Shown here: positions 18,601-25,453 of the stretch, one piece after another
How positions within the stretch are numbered: position 1 is the first letter of the stretch
How the letters are laid out: each line of letters opens with the position of its first letter
Source of the DNA: an uncultured Actinomyces sp.
Lineage (GTDB): Bacteria; Actinomycetota; Actinomycetes; Actinomycetales; Actinomycetaceae
Length of the DNA: 26,911 nt
Direction of reading: 5' to 3'
NCBI GenBank assembly: GCA_938041695.1
Contig: CALISI010000044.1
Location: 1-26,911 of the forward strand
Made by a program: the position numbers and the translations under genes
The notes under the pieces: generated by a model
What the model was told of the DNA's origin: nothing
The model's database searches: none
The model's input: the letters and a program-made list of their open reading frames with translations, nothing else

Positions 18601-21600
18601 CCGACAGGGCCGGGTTGGAGGCGTCGGTCGCGGTGATCGTCGCCTCGCCGCCGGCCAGGGTGCGGACCTCGCCGCTTTCGTTCACGGTGGCCACGGCCTC
18701 GTTCGAGGAGGACCAGACGAGGTCGGTGACATTCGCGTTCGTCGGCTCGTACGAGGCGCTCAGCGCGACCGTCTCGCCGGCGACGACCTCGGACGCCTGC
18801 GGGGTGAGGGTCAGGGAGGTCATCGGGATCGTCTGGAATCGAATCACCTGGCGGGCCTGATTCTTACCCCAGTCCCACGCGAACAGGTAGGCGGTCGCCG
18901 GATCCGAAGAGTCCGCGCGGGCGATGAGGTCGGCCCACTTGATCTCGTAGTGCTTGGCATAGGTGCCGTCGGCCTGACGGTTTGCGCCCACGGCCTCCTT
19001 CTCGTCGTAGTAGCGACGCGAGGTCGCAGACTCAGAGAAAGCGATGCCGGCCAGCGGCGAGTTGTCGGTGACGTCGAAGGACACGACGCGCTCGTCACCC
19101 TCACCGGTCACCGCCAGGTTGGAGATCGCGGGCGCCTGGGTGTCCAGCGTGAACTCCCAGGTCATCTGATGCGAGACGCTGGAGGGTGCGACCGAGGCGG
19201 CGTCAATCGTCAGCTTGTAGCGGCCCGCGGGCAGATCCTTGCCATCCTTGTCGAAGCCGTCGAAGACCGGGTTGTTACCCTCCTGGCTTTCGATGGGCTG
19301 GATCTTGCTGGCGTGGTAGTTGAACAGGGACTTGCGGGCGCGCTCGAAGGTGTATTCGCGCACGACCTCGCCGGCCTCGTTCGTGTAGGTGTAGGTCACC
19401 TTCGGGGAGTTACGCAGCAGGCAGGTGCGCGGTAGAAGGCGCGAGGGCGCGTCGGGCAGCGCCGAGCGCGACATGATGAAGTACGCGGGGTCGACCGCAC
19501 GCACGTCGTCGATCTCCTGGCCGGCTAGCGGGTTCAGGGAACCCAGCGGAACCTCGGTCGCGGGATTGAGCAGCGTCGAGGCGCAGCCGTGGACCGTGTT
19601 GGTTGCGCCGTCGAACCACTTGGAATCGAAGACAGCGGGGGCCCCCCAGGAGCCGTAGAAGCCCATGTAGGGCACGGTCAGGTCGGGCTGACCGTCGGCA
19701 CTCGTGAAGGTCACGGCACCGTCGACGAACGTACCCTTGGGCGCGTTCTCCGCTGCGTACGAGGCGAAGGCAGAGCGCGGGGTCACGGTGACGGTCACCG
19801 TCGTGGTGCCCTTGGCGGGCACGGTCACCGAGTCGGCAGAGTAGGTCAGGTCGATGCCCTGCCCCGCCCAGTTCTTCGAATGCTCGGTGAACAGGCCACC
19901 CTCGACGATCTCGGAGAGCGCCTGGCCACCCAGGGTGTACGTGTGGTCGGTGTCGGAGAGGTTCCTCAGGGTCACCTGGAAGGACCACCCGTTCGTGCCC
20001 TCACCCAGGTCAGCCTTGGGGCGCCACGGGTTTTCCGCGCCGACGACGATCGGGTACACGGTCGTGGTCGTAGCCGCGAGCGCGTCCACCTGGCCTGCGC
20101 CCACGCGGCGCGGCGAGTAGAACGTGCCATTGTTCTGGTCGATGTCGAGCAGCGGGTGGGCGGTGCCCATCATGAGGGTGGTAACGATCGCGGCCTTGTC
20201 CGCCTCCGACAGGCCAGCGAATGCCGGGTCGTCGTTGACACGCTGGCGCACGAGGGTGGCGATGCCCGCGACCTGCGGGGTCGCCATGGACGTTCCCGAC
20301 ATGGAGCGGTAGGTGTTGCCCAGGACGGCAGCAACGATATTGCCGCCGGGGGCGGCGATCTCGGGCTTGAGCTTGAGGTCGGGGGTAACACCCCACGACG
20401 TGAAGTCGGAGATCGACGGGTTGCTTGAGGCGAGCTGCAGGCCCGAGTGCGGGTTCGAGATGGTGATGGAACCGGACTCGCTGGCCTTGATGGCCTCGAT
20501 GAGTGCGTCCTTCTCCTTCTGGGTGATGGTCACCGTCGGCATCGTATGGGTGGCCTCGATGGTGGCCACGTACGGGTTTTCTCTGGCCTCGGAGTCGCCG
20601 ATGATGAGGGCGGCGGGCTTGGAGATCAGCTGCGTGAGGCCCTTGACCTTGGCCTCGTGGGTCATGTCCGCGCCGGTGGTGCTGTCGGAGCCACCGCGGT
20701 CTTCCAGGACGATGACCTTCGAGAGGTCGCCGGGGTGGTCGGCCACCAGCTCGTCGAGGGCTGCCGCGTCACCAATGCCGGCGTAGACGAGGGTGTAGGT
20801 TCCCTCCTCGATGTCCGTGAGGCTCGGCACGAAGGCATCCTTGAGGCCGCGGGACTTTCGGTAGACAACCGTGCGATCCCCCACCGTCAGGTAGGGCAGC
20901 GCGTCCTGGTTGTTGACCGAGGCAACGGCGAGGGTCGAGCTGTAGGAGGCGGGTTCGGAGAGCGTGCCCGCGTCGGGGTCGGTCGCGTAGGGGCGGTTCT
21001 TGCCGCTCTTGTTGGAGTAGGCGCTCGAGTAGGAGTTGCCCGCGGCGGCGTTGACGGTCACGCCGGCGGCGGCGAGGTTCTTGTAGACCTCCGCGTACAT
21101 GGTTCCGGCCTCGGTGCCCATGCCTGCGTCCTCGCCGAGGGAGAGGTTGATCGAGTCGGGCTTGATGACGACAGCGTCGTCGAGGGCCGCCAGGACGGTG
21201 TTGTCCGGGATCGATCCGTCCTGGTCGGAGGCGACCTTCGCGACGATGATCTGCGCGTGGGGCGCGGTTCCCTGCAGGTCGGCTGCGTTGGCGGCGGCGA
21301 TCGCGGCGACGTGGGTGCCATGCGAGAGGTCCTTGCTGGACTTGGGCAGCACGTCGGGGTCGTTGTCCGCGTAGTCGAAGACGAAGGGGATCTTCTTGTT
21401 GATGTAGCTGCCGGTCTTGCCGTGCGGCAGCGTGGCGGCGAGGGCCTCGACGTCGGCCTGGCTCATGCGCACGTCGACACCGTCCATGGAACCGGAGAAG
21501 GCCTGGTGGGTGGCTTCGATGCCCGTGTCGATGACCTCGACGACCTGGCGGTCACCCTTCTGGGTGGCCTGGTTGGCGCGCGTCATCTCCAGGGAAGATG

Positions 21601-22171
21601 CGTTCTGCAGGGCGGGATCGATGGCCTCGGCACCCAGTGCTCCCCCGTCACCCTCGACGACCATGGGTTTGTGGTGGCGCTCGATGAAGGCGGCCTTCAC
21701 GCCCTCAGTCGCCTTGATGGCATCCAGGGACGAGGCCGGGGCCTGGATCGCGAAGCCGTCCAGCGCGTGCGTGTAGTCCCGCACGTCGGTGACGTCCGCA
21801 CCGGGAACCACTGCCTCGACCGCGGTCTCGATACGGTCTTTGACCGTCTCGTGCTTGGTCGAGGAGGACAGCCCGAAGACGCGGCGGTACCACGGGATGC
21901 CGACCGCTCCATCTTCGAGCTGGACGATAATTGTCGTCGGGGTGTCGTCGGAGGGGAAGCTCTCGGGGGTGGTGGTCGGGTTCTCTTCTCCTGACTCGTC
22001 GGAACTCCCCGACTGCGGGGCTCCGGAGCGTGCGTCGACGGAGGAGGCGGGGGCACCCGACTGGCTTTCCTCGCGCGCATCCAAGGCGAATGCTGCCGGG
22101 ATACTCACGGTGGTCATGGCGAGGGTGCCCGCGGTTAGCAGCACCAACGCCGAGGTTTTGCGATGGGACAT
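15635..22171 (-). CDS. Giant secreted S8 protease with Big_2, leucine-rich-repeat and cell-wall-binding modules (protease 3)
   Basis: This exported multidomain protease of 2178 residues combines cleavage, adhesion-type and wall-binding modules. A signal peptide (MSHRKTSALVLLTAGTLAMT, cleavage near AFA) is followed by an acidic Ser/Pro-rich stretch and an I9-like propeptide. The S8 domain has Asp215 (VIDTG), His284 (SHGTHV) and Ser628 (GTSMATP), all intact. Then come a C5a-peptidase-type Fn3 domain, Big_2 (about 1117-1200), a second Ig-like domain (to about 1292), BspA-like leucine-rich repeats (about 1293-1820), a beta module, and a Pro/Thr/Asp linker (about 1968-2010). Seven wall-binding repeats run to the C-terminus. 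The start is supported by the AAGTGAGCC leader shared with the other two proteases. A DtxR-like box lies 64-82 bases before the ATG. It is the only intact member carrying the leucine-rich module; the broken gene at 13080-15131 is its separate counterpart. Confidence 0.93.
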   Translation of the reverse strand: MSHRKTSALVLLTAGTLAMTTVSIPAAFALDAREESQSGAPASSVDARSGAPQSGSSDESGEENPTTTPESFPSDDTPTTIIVQLEDGAVGIPWYRRVFGLSSSTKHETVKDRIETAVEAVVPGADVTDVRDYTHALDGFAIQAPASSLDAIKATEGVKAAFIERHHKPMVVEGDGGALGAEAIDPALQNASSLEMTRANQATQKGDRQVVEVIDTGIEATHQAFSGSMDGVDVRMSQADVEALAATLPHGKTGSYINKKIPFVFDYADNDPDVLPKSSKDLSHGTHVAAIAAANAADLQGTAPHAQIIVAKVASDQDGSIPDNTVLAALDDAVVIKPDSINLSLGEDAGMGTEAGTMYAEVYKNLAAAGVTVNAAAGNSYSSAYSNKSGKNRPYATDPDAGTLSEPASYSSTLAVASVNNQDALPYLTVGDRTVVYRKSRGLKDAFVPSLTDIEEGTYTLVYAGIGDAAALDELVADHPGDLSKVIVLEDRGGSDSTTGADMTHEAKVKGLTQLISKPAALIIGDSEARENPYVATIEATHTMPTVTITQKEKDALIEAIKASESGSITISNPHSGLQLASSNPSISDFTSWGVTPDLKLKPEIAAPGGNIVAAVLGNTYRSMSGTSMATPQVAGIATLVRQRVNDDPAFAGLSEADKAAIVTTLMMGTAHPLLDIDQNNGTFYSPRRVGAGQVDALAATTTTVYPIVVGAENPWRPKADLGEGTNGWSFQVTLRNLSDTDHTYTLGGQALSEIVEGGLFTEHSKNWAGQGIDLTYSADSVTVPAKGTTTVTVTVTPRSAFASYAAENAPKGTFVDGAVTFTSADGQPDLTVPYMGFYGSWGAPAVFDSKWFDGATNTVHGCASTLLNPATEVPLGSLNPLAGQEIDDVRAVDPAYFIMSRSALPDAPSRLLPRTCLLRNSPKVTYTYTNEAGEVVREYTFERARKSLFNYHASKIQPIESQEGNNPVFDGFDKDGKDLPAGRYKLTIDAASVAPSSVSHQMTWEFTLDTQAPAISNLAVTGEGDERVVSFDVTDNSPLAGIAFSESATSRRYYDEKEAVGANRQADGTYAKHYEIKWADLIARADSSDPATAYLFAWDWGKNQARQVIRFQTIPMTSLTLTPQASEVVAGETVALSASYEPTNANVTDLVWSSSNEAVATVNESGEVRTLAGGEATITATDASNPALSASAQIRVRTISEDAGIELAQTQVSVKVGESAPVSVFLAPSLKDRAVTWSVEPADLATVAADTDTHKATLTAGDHAGSGTLTATVTTEAGVAKTASVPVTVRAADADDFEINEDGVLVKYKGSATEVTLPDTVTSIGERAFASSTVEHVTIPASVRSIGLEAFIYSSLKKITFVDDEAHPAQLTKIADRAFASTSLEAIDLPRSLVTIGAEVFDYNSALTTIKLGPNVAASSVTGGYAETGALTSVEVDPANPNFESVDGVLYSKDRSTLIMYPAVKNTGGSYTVLDGVATIAPKAFQKAGITSVTLPDSLRTIKDEAFRLSALTTVTLPEKFETVGTCAFCSAGKLASIDLGGTISLGGSAFESTSAKEGVNFRPELNRLTTIGDFAFSRTAVSSVTLPDSVTTVGEQAFSENTALTSFHIGVGVTSFAETALYNDRKIATLTVSTDNPVYSAERNVLYRKADDGLHLMLSPAANTLTDYTVRAGTVKIGASAFANNKTLTRVVLPEGLRVIGDDAFAGTTALTELVIPESVERSTGVVGNSLELVEYGSKVTSIRMEGSWVPMPRRIVVRGGVDGSFVYDGRPTNGRRQSAYFGEGMTRVSFGVDVPRVLVLPSTLTRLDLEPELSDAKKDDTHVYVAAAEGEPAWNVAKGALEAAGIDVSHLHTYTGASMTLAGANIAEASRSYTYTGEVGASVDVTATVAGGIAGTQQVRAVQISADGTETLVRDWTTVTDGGDRAADSSVTFPWTPSAADVSLRVQVRDASYLTSTLMVKLPGTPEPTPAPTPDPTPAPTPDPTPAPEPSPDPTPAPEPTPDPAPAPQGGQWISDSTGWWYRYTDGTYPAGQTVQIGNSAYRFGADGYMRTGWVSEDGVWFYHDASGAQASGWVKDGGSWYYLDPASGRMATGWLLDGPTWYYLTPGSGAMATGWVKDGSSWYYMAPSGALTTGWLKDGGSWYYLSTDSGAMYTGGHWIGWKWYHFADSGRLIG
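15650..16120 (-). repeat. Cell-wall-binding repeat array of protease 3
   Basis: There are seven units, the first degenerate (WWYRYTDGTYPAGQTVQIGN), then GWVSEDGVWFYHDASG, GWVKDGGSWYYLDPASG and so on. The order of unit types is the same as in protease 1 at 6090-6600, which points to duplication or conversion of the whole array rather than independent expansion. Confidence 0.85.
16200..16266 (-). repeat. 24-bp tandem repeat encoding the Pro/Thr/Asp linker
   Basis: The unit GGCGCAGGCGTCGGGTCCGG plus CGTC occurs twice exactly and once partially. It encodes repeating TPDPTPAP-like residues between the beta modules and the wall-binding repeats. Such a 24-bp array can change length in frame by slippage. 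Confidence 0.85.
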
Positions 22172-22234
22172 CTATGGCTCACTTGGTTGACAACTGGGTC
22201 AGGGATAGGCCGCAGATACGGCACAGCCCAGAGT

Positions 22235-22253
22235 CTAGGATAGGGTTACCTAT
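22235..22253. promoter_or_regulatory. DtxR/IdeR-like operator in the protease 3 promoter region
   Basis: The 19 bases CTAGGATAGGGTTACCTAT agree at 15 of 19 positions with the diphtheria tox operator TTAGGATAGCTTTACCTAA. They sit inside a longer perfect palindrome, AGGATAGG-GTTA-CCTATCCT (22237-22256). The site is 64-82 bases before the protease 3 start codon and overlaps a -10-like TATCCT on the minus strand, where a repressor would block transcription. The regulator is not in the window. Confidence 0.6.
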
Positions 22254-22324
22254 CCTTACCGAGAAGCCCCTCTTCTCACCATCCGACGGGCGCTTTACGA
22301 AGGCGTATTTTCTACGTAGACTAT

Positions 22325-22343
22325 CTCTCTTAGCATTACCTAA
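22325..22343. promoter_or_regulatory. Second, weaker DtxR-like site upstream of protease 3
   Basis: The right part TAGCATTACCTAA matches the tox operator well (13 of 19 overall), but the left half is poor. A separate perfect inverted repeat, GCACA-TTATT-TGTGC, lies at 22356-22370. Confidence 0.35.
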
Positions 22344-22390
22344 GCAACGATAGTCGCACATTATTTGTGCTGGTGGGGCGAAACAACGAA

Positions 22391-22426
22391 CCCGCCAGCA
22401 GGCCCATGCGAGCTCCTTCTGGCGGG
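22391..22426 (-). terminator. Hairpin terminator after the YbjQ-family gene
   Basis: CCCGCCAG pairs with CTGGCGGG around a 20-base loop, followed on the minus strand by a T-rich stretch (TTCGTTGTTT), 37 bases beyond the gene's stop. Confidence 0.7.
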
Positions 22427-22462
22427 TTGTTCTGCGCGAGCCGAGCGCCGTGCGGGCGACCG

Positions 22463-22780
22463 TCAGAGGATGACGGCGGTACCCGTCGCGATGGCGGCAA
22501 GCATGCCGTTGTTGGTGCCTGCGGTGAAGTAGTCGACCTTCACGCCGACGACCGCGTTAGCGCCCATGGACTGGGCGCGGGCGCACATTTCGTTGACGGC
22601 GGTCGCGGAGGCACCGCCGATCTCTTCCTCGTACTGGGAGGCGCGGCCACCGAACATGTTGGACAGGTTCGCACCGAAATCCTTGAACATGTTGACGCCG
22701 GAGATCGCCTCACCGGAGACCATGCCGATGTACTGCTTGACGGGCGCGCCCTCAACGGTCGGGGTCGTCACAACGAGCAT
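22463..22780 (-). CDS. YbjQ/UPF0145-family protein (heavy-metal-binding-domain type)
   Basis: This 105-residue cytoplasmic protein belongs to a widespread family of uncertain function, often labelled a heavy-metal-binding domain because members resemble small pentameric folds; metal binding is not established. The whole length fits the family: TTPTVEG at the N-terminus, YIGMVSGEAISGVNMFKDF, then ARAQSMGANAVVGVKVDY and a closing small-residue-rich strand. Two adjacent ATG codons exist. The second (22780) is preferred because AAGGAG lies six bases before it, against three for the first, and it gives the family's usual N-terminus. It is a single gene with its own terminator, divergent from the hydrolase. 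Confidence 0.88.
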   Translation of the reverse strand: MLVVTTPTVEGAPVKQYIGMVSGEAISGVNMFKDFGANLSNMFGGRASQYEEEIGGASATAVNEMCARAQSMGANAVVGVKVDYFTAGTNNGMLAAIATGTAVIL

Positions 22781-22999
22781 CATTCACTCCTTCATAGGGG
22801 GCTAACGTGGCAACACTACCCGCGATCCCGCGCGGAGGCTAGTAGGACCGCTCGCGCGCACGAACCCAGGGCGCCTGATGCCCCGCTCGTATCGGGACCT
22901 GAAACCCAATCGGCCACAGACACGGCCGTGCTAGCATCTGAGTGTCATCCAAGTTCAGGAGCGCAGCGACGCGCCCGGCGACTTCTGTGGGGCGATGCC

Positions 23000-23770
23000 A
23001 TGAAGATGCACATCTACGGGCCCGGCGGGGAGAGCTCCCCCACCGTCCTCATCATTCACCCGATGCTGTCCTCGGCATCGAGCATGAAGGCTGCGCTCTG
23101 CGACCACATGGGTCCCGGTCTGCGTTTCCTCGTGCCGGACTTGTCCGCCCACGGGGACGAGGCCTCGGCCCCCTACGTGTCGGCGGCGGCGGAGGCGGCG
23201 GCGATCCACGAGTGTCTGTCCTCCCACGGGGTGCGTCGCCTATCGCTGGGTTTCGGGGCGTCGCTCGGCGGGGTTATCCTGTTCGAGCTGCTGCGATTCC
23301 CGGACCTCTCGTTCGATCGGCTGTTCATCGAGGGCGTGAGCTTCTACTCGGGCGGACCCGTAGCCCGAGTCGGCGGGGCCGTTCTCAGCCGGGTGATGGT
23401 CGCCAAGCACCGGAAAGCTCTGCGCGATCCCGACGCCGGGGCCCTCGAGCTCGCGCGCCTCTACGGCGAGCAGGCCGCGCGCTCGATGGTCGCCAGTTTC
23501 TCCACGATGAGTGAGGAGAGCATCCGCGCGATCGTACGCGACTGCTCGCATGTCAGCCTGCCATCCCTCTCCTCCGCCATGTCACGGCGCTCCACCTTCG
23601 CGTACGGGCAGAAAGACTCGGACCTGAGGCTCGCGCGCCGTATGATCCCGCGACTCTACCCGGAGGCCGAGCTACGCGTCTGGCCAGGCTGGGGACACTG
23701 CGAGCGCATGAGCCGCGACTCGGTCGCCTACGGGGCGATGCTGCGCGGGGTCATCATGGAGGGGCGCTAG
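23000..23770 (+). CDS. Alpha/beta-hydrolase-fold protein
   Basis: This 256-residue putative esterase- or hydrolase-like protein is probably cytoplasmic, as no signal peptide is seen. The fold shows in TVLIIHPMLSS (first strand and oxyanion loop), LVPDLSAHGDE, the nucleophile elbow GASLGG with Ser88, a likely acid in YGQKDSD, and a C-terminal His233 in WGHCERM, which completes a triad. The start at 23000 (MKMHIYG) begins right at the fold. The open frame extends far upstream, but that stretch is low-quality sequence overlapping the opposite-strand YbjQ gene. A G-rich stretch before the ATG is only a weak ribosome site. The gene ends in a four-base overlap with the convergent methyltransferase. 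The substrate is unknown. Confidence 0.85.
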   Translation: MKMHIYGPGGESSPTVLIIHPMLSSASSMKAALCDHMGPGLRFLVPDLSAHGDEASAPYVSAAAEAAAIHECLSSHGVRRLSLGFGASLGGVILFELLRFPDLSFDRLFIEGVSFYSGGPVARVGGAVLSRVMVAKHRKALRDPDAGALELARLYGEQAARSMVASFSTMSEESIRAIVRDCSHVSLPSLSSAMSRRSTFAYGQKDSDLRLARRMIPRLYPEAELRVWPGWGHCERMSRDSVAYGAMLRGVIMEGR

Positions 23771-24378
23771 TCCTCCTGCTTCCGGTTGGGAAAAACGGCG
23801 ATTGCGCAGGGGATGCGCCCTCGGACGAGGCGGAAGCGGGCCTCGTCGTAGCCCATCCCCTCGACAAACGCCTGGTACGAGGCCGGGGTGAAGTGCTCCT
23901 GAAAGCGCAGCCCCAGGCGGGACAACAGCCGCGGAATGGGGTTGTTCGCACCATCTGTGAGGCTCACGTAGGTGGGGACGATGATCGTGCCGCCCGGCTT
24001 CACGACTCGAGCAAGTTCTCGTAAGGCGTGCGCGGGGTCAGGCAACAGGTGGATGACATTGCCCGCGACGGCCACATCGAAGGAATCGGCGACGTAGCGT
24101 AGGGCCGTGATGTCGGCTTGCTCGACGGTGACGTTCGAGTGTGTCGCGAGCTTCTTACGGGCTTGCGAGAGCATGCCCTCGGAGTAGTCCGTGGCGACCA
24201 GGCGGGCGCACACCGGGGCAATGGCGACGCTGATCGCGCCGGTGCCGCACGCACATTCGAGGACACGGTCATCGGGGCGGATCATGCGCGCGACCGCCTC
24301 GCCCGTGCCGTCATAAACAGCTCGGTTGAACGTGTTTTCGAAGAAGTCGTACAGCGGTGCAACCCGATCCCAAATCAT
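23767..24378 (-). CDS. SAM-dependent class I methyltransferase
   Basis: This 203-residue soluble enzyme transfers a methyl group from S-adenosylmethionine to an unidentified acceptor. The SAM-binding glycine motif is VLECACGTGAIS, followed by the acidic end of strand 2 (LVATDYSEGML), then VEQADITALRY and FDVAVAGNVIHLL, which is the family order (UbiE/Methyltransf_11-like). The start at 24378 (MIWDRVAPLYDFF) is chosen because GGAGGT lies six bases before it; an in-frame ATG at 24426 adds 16 residues without such a site. The first residues resemble those of UbiE-type methyltransferases (W-D-x-x-A-x-x-Y-D). The region 115-230 bases upstream carries the repeat array described separately, which could control it. 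Confidence 0.9.
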   Translation of the reverse strand: MIWDRVAPLYDFFENTFNRAVYDGTGEAVARMIRPDDRVLECACGTGAISVAIAPVCARLVATDYSEGMLSQARKKLATHSNVTVEQADITALRYVADSFDVAVAGNVIHLLPDPAHALRELARVVKPGGTIIVPTYVSLTDGANNPIPRLLSRLGLRFQEHFTPASYQAFVEGMGYDEARFRLVRGRIPCAIAVFPNRKQED

Positions 24379-24491
24379 GCCAGCACCTCCGTGTGCTTGT
24401 GCGTTGCGCAGGCCTTGAGCCATCACGATACAGGAAATGCTAGGCCCGAGAAGGCGGCGCCGGGGCGAAACGGGGTTCTGCGCACGGGGAC

Positions 24492-24610
24492 ATATCCGCG
24501 GGGGGACACGCGGATAGGTTATGCGGATACGGATAGGTTATTCGCATGCGGATATGTTAATAAGCTATCCCCATCGTCATGACCTATCCGCATGTTCGTA
24601 ACCTCTCCGC
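24492..24610. repeat. Array of GCGGATAGGTTA-like motifs upstream of the methyltransferase
   Basis: At least seven copies of a motif near GCGGATAGGTTA occur in about 120 bases. Those on the plus strand are at 24510-24521, 24523-24530 (short), 24531-24540 and 24548-24559. Those on the minus strand are at 24492-24499 (short), about 24560-24571, 24580-24592 and 24598-24610. Spacing is irregular and both orientations occur. The segment is more AT-rich than its surroundings and lies between the membrane protein gene and the methyltransferase, on the upstream side of the latter. It looks like a multi-site operator. No gene is seen in it. Confidence 0.6.
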
Positions 24611-24653
24611 GTAGTCACAGCCCGCGCACGAATCTGCCTGTTGCCTGCGCTTG

Positions 24654-25016
24654 CTACTTCCGCACGCGGCGCGCGTGGATGACGGCACCGACGCCGTGGG
24701 CGACGAAGCCGAGCATGCTGTAGCCCACCCCGTAGATGAGGGCGCTGTCGTTGAGGAACAGGTACATCGGCGTCAGGAAACACACGAAGGGTGCGAGCAG
24801 CCACAGGAGGCTGAAGCCCTCCTTCACGCCATCCCATGCGCCGAACCCCATTGCGAGGATCGGCAGGATCGCGAGCAGGATCAGGAACGCGAGGCCCTTC
24901 ACGATCTCCATCGAGTCCGAGACACGCGAGACACTAAACCACGCCGCCAACAGCAGCAGGTAGATGCCGAACAGCACGGCGATACGAATCCACGTTGATT
25001 TTGTCGCCCACCTCAT
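24654..25016 (-). CDS. Small integral membrane protein of unknown function
   Basis: This 120-residue protein has about four predicted membrane-spanning segments: IAVLFGIYLLLLAAWFSV, LAFLILLAILPILAMGF, LLWLLAPFVCFLTPMYLFL and a last one around SMLGFVAHGVGAV. The ends are basic (MRWATKSTW, HARRVRK), which suggests both ends face the cytoplasm. I do not recognise the family. The start is the only Met near the beginning of the first helix, and no strong ribosome site is visible. It is followed on its strand by the motif array and then the methyltransferase, so it might be co-transcribed with that gene, but the 275-base gap argues for separate units. Confidence 0.7.
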   Translation of the reverse strand: MRWATKSTWIRIAVLFGIYLLLLAAWFSVSRVSDSMEIVKGLAFLILLAILPILAMGFGAWDGVKEGFSLLWLLAPFVCFLTPMYLFLNDSALIYGVGYSMLGFVAHGVGAVIHARRVRK

Positions 25017-25090
25017 GAATTAATGATACACGAATGCTCAGAACGAAGATGGGATTCGACACCCATGCGGATCCGGTGACATGACTATGC

Positions 25091-25127
25091 GTCGATGGAG
25101 CCAGCACCTAGGCTGGACCCCATCGAC
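25091..25127 (-). terminator. Possible hairpin after the Cys-rich small gene
   Basis: GTCGATGG pairs with CCATCGAC, with an inner AGCC/GGCT, starting about 55 bases past the small gene's stop. There is no T run, so the terminator role is a guess. Confidence 0.4.
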
Positions 25128-25181
25128 ACGAAGGCTGCCACCCCTCAGCGTCCCCACGAGGAGACGGCCTCGGGCAACTAG

Positions 25182-25361
25182 TTAGCCACAGAAGCTGCCA
25201 AATAGGCCGCGTTTCTTCGGGACAGCGGCATACTCCTCGTCGGTGTGCTCCTTGTTGCACCACTGATCCGCGGGCACCTTAGCCTTCACCGAGTCGATGT
25301 GCTTGCCGCAGCCCTTCCAGGTGGTCTTTCCGCACACTTCGCAGGTGGTGGGTCGACACAT
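25182..25361 (-). CDS. Small Cys-rich protein, zinc-ribbon-like (59 residues)
   Basis: This short gene starts MCRPTTCEVCGKTTWKGCGK and contains six Cys and two His: Cys2, Cys7, Cys10, Cys18, Cys35 and Cys58, with His21 and His39. The CxxCGKTTWxGCGxH pattern looks like a zinc-binding knuckle, and the later VPADQWC part recalls a small conserved protein found in many actinobacteria with no assigned role. The start is well supported by AAGGAG seven bases before the ATG. It ends in KKRGLFGSFCG. It lies downstream of the CsoR-type gene on the same strand with about 90 bases between, so it may belong to the same regulon. A metal-binding or redox role is inference only. Confidence 0.82.
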   Translation of the reverse strand: MCRPTTCEVCGKTTWKGCGKHIDSVKAKVPADQWCNKEHTDEEYAAVPKKRGLFGSFCG

Positions 25362-25431
25362 GATTATCTCCTTGAAACTCGCGCCTCGGATCCTTTGGGG
25401 AGTCGTTGCGCATTGATGGGTGTTCTATTCG

Positions 25432-25448
25432 CGATAGTGGATCTATCG
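25432..25448. promoter_or_regulatory. Inverted repeat between the CsoR-type gene and the Cys-rich gene
   Basis: CGATAG and CTATCG flank TGGAT just past the repressor's stop. It could be an operator for the small gene downstream or a weak terminator. Confidence 0.35.
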
Positions 25449-25453
25449 ACGCT

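Noticed and set aside
15548..19435. A 1295-codon plus-strand open frame opposite protease 3
   Set aside because: It mirrors the real gene on the other strand, is dominated by Arg/Gly/His as high-GC shadow frames are, and shows no domain or ribosome site. The same holds for the long plus-strand frames at 10722-12425, 13002-15059 and 20447-21994.
22367..22999. N-terminal extension of the hydrolase frame
   Set aside because: It runs antisense to the YbjQ-family gene and through its terminator, has no family similarity, and the fold begins at the ATG at 23000.
24492..24610. CRISPR array
   Set aside because: The repeats are only 8-12 bases, occur in both orientations and have irregular spacing, and no cas gene is present.
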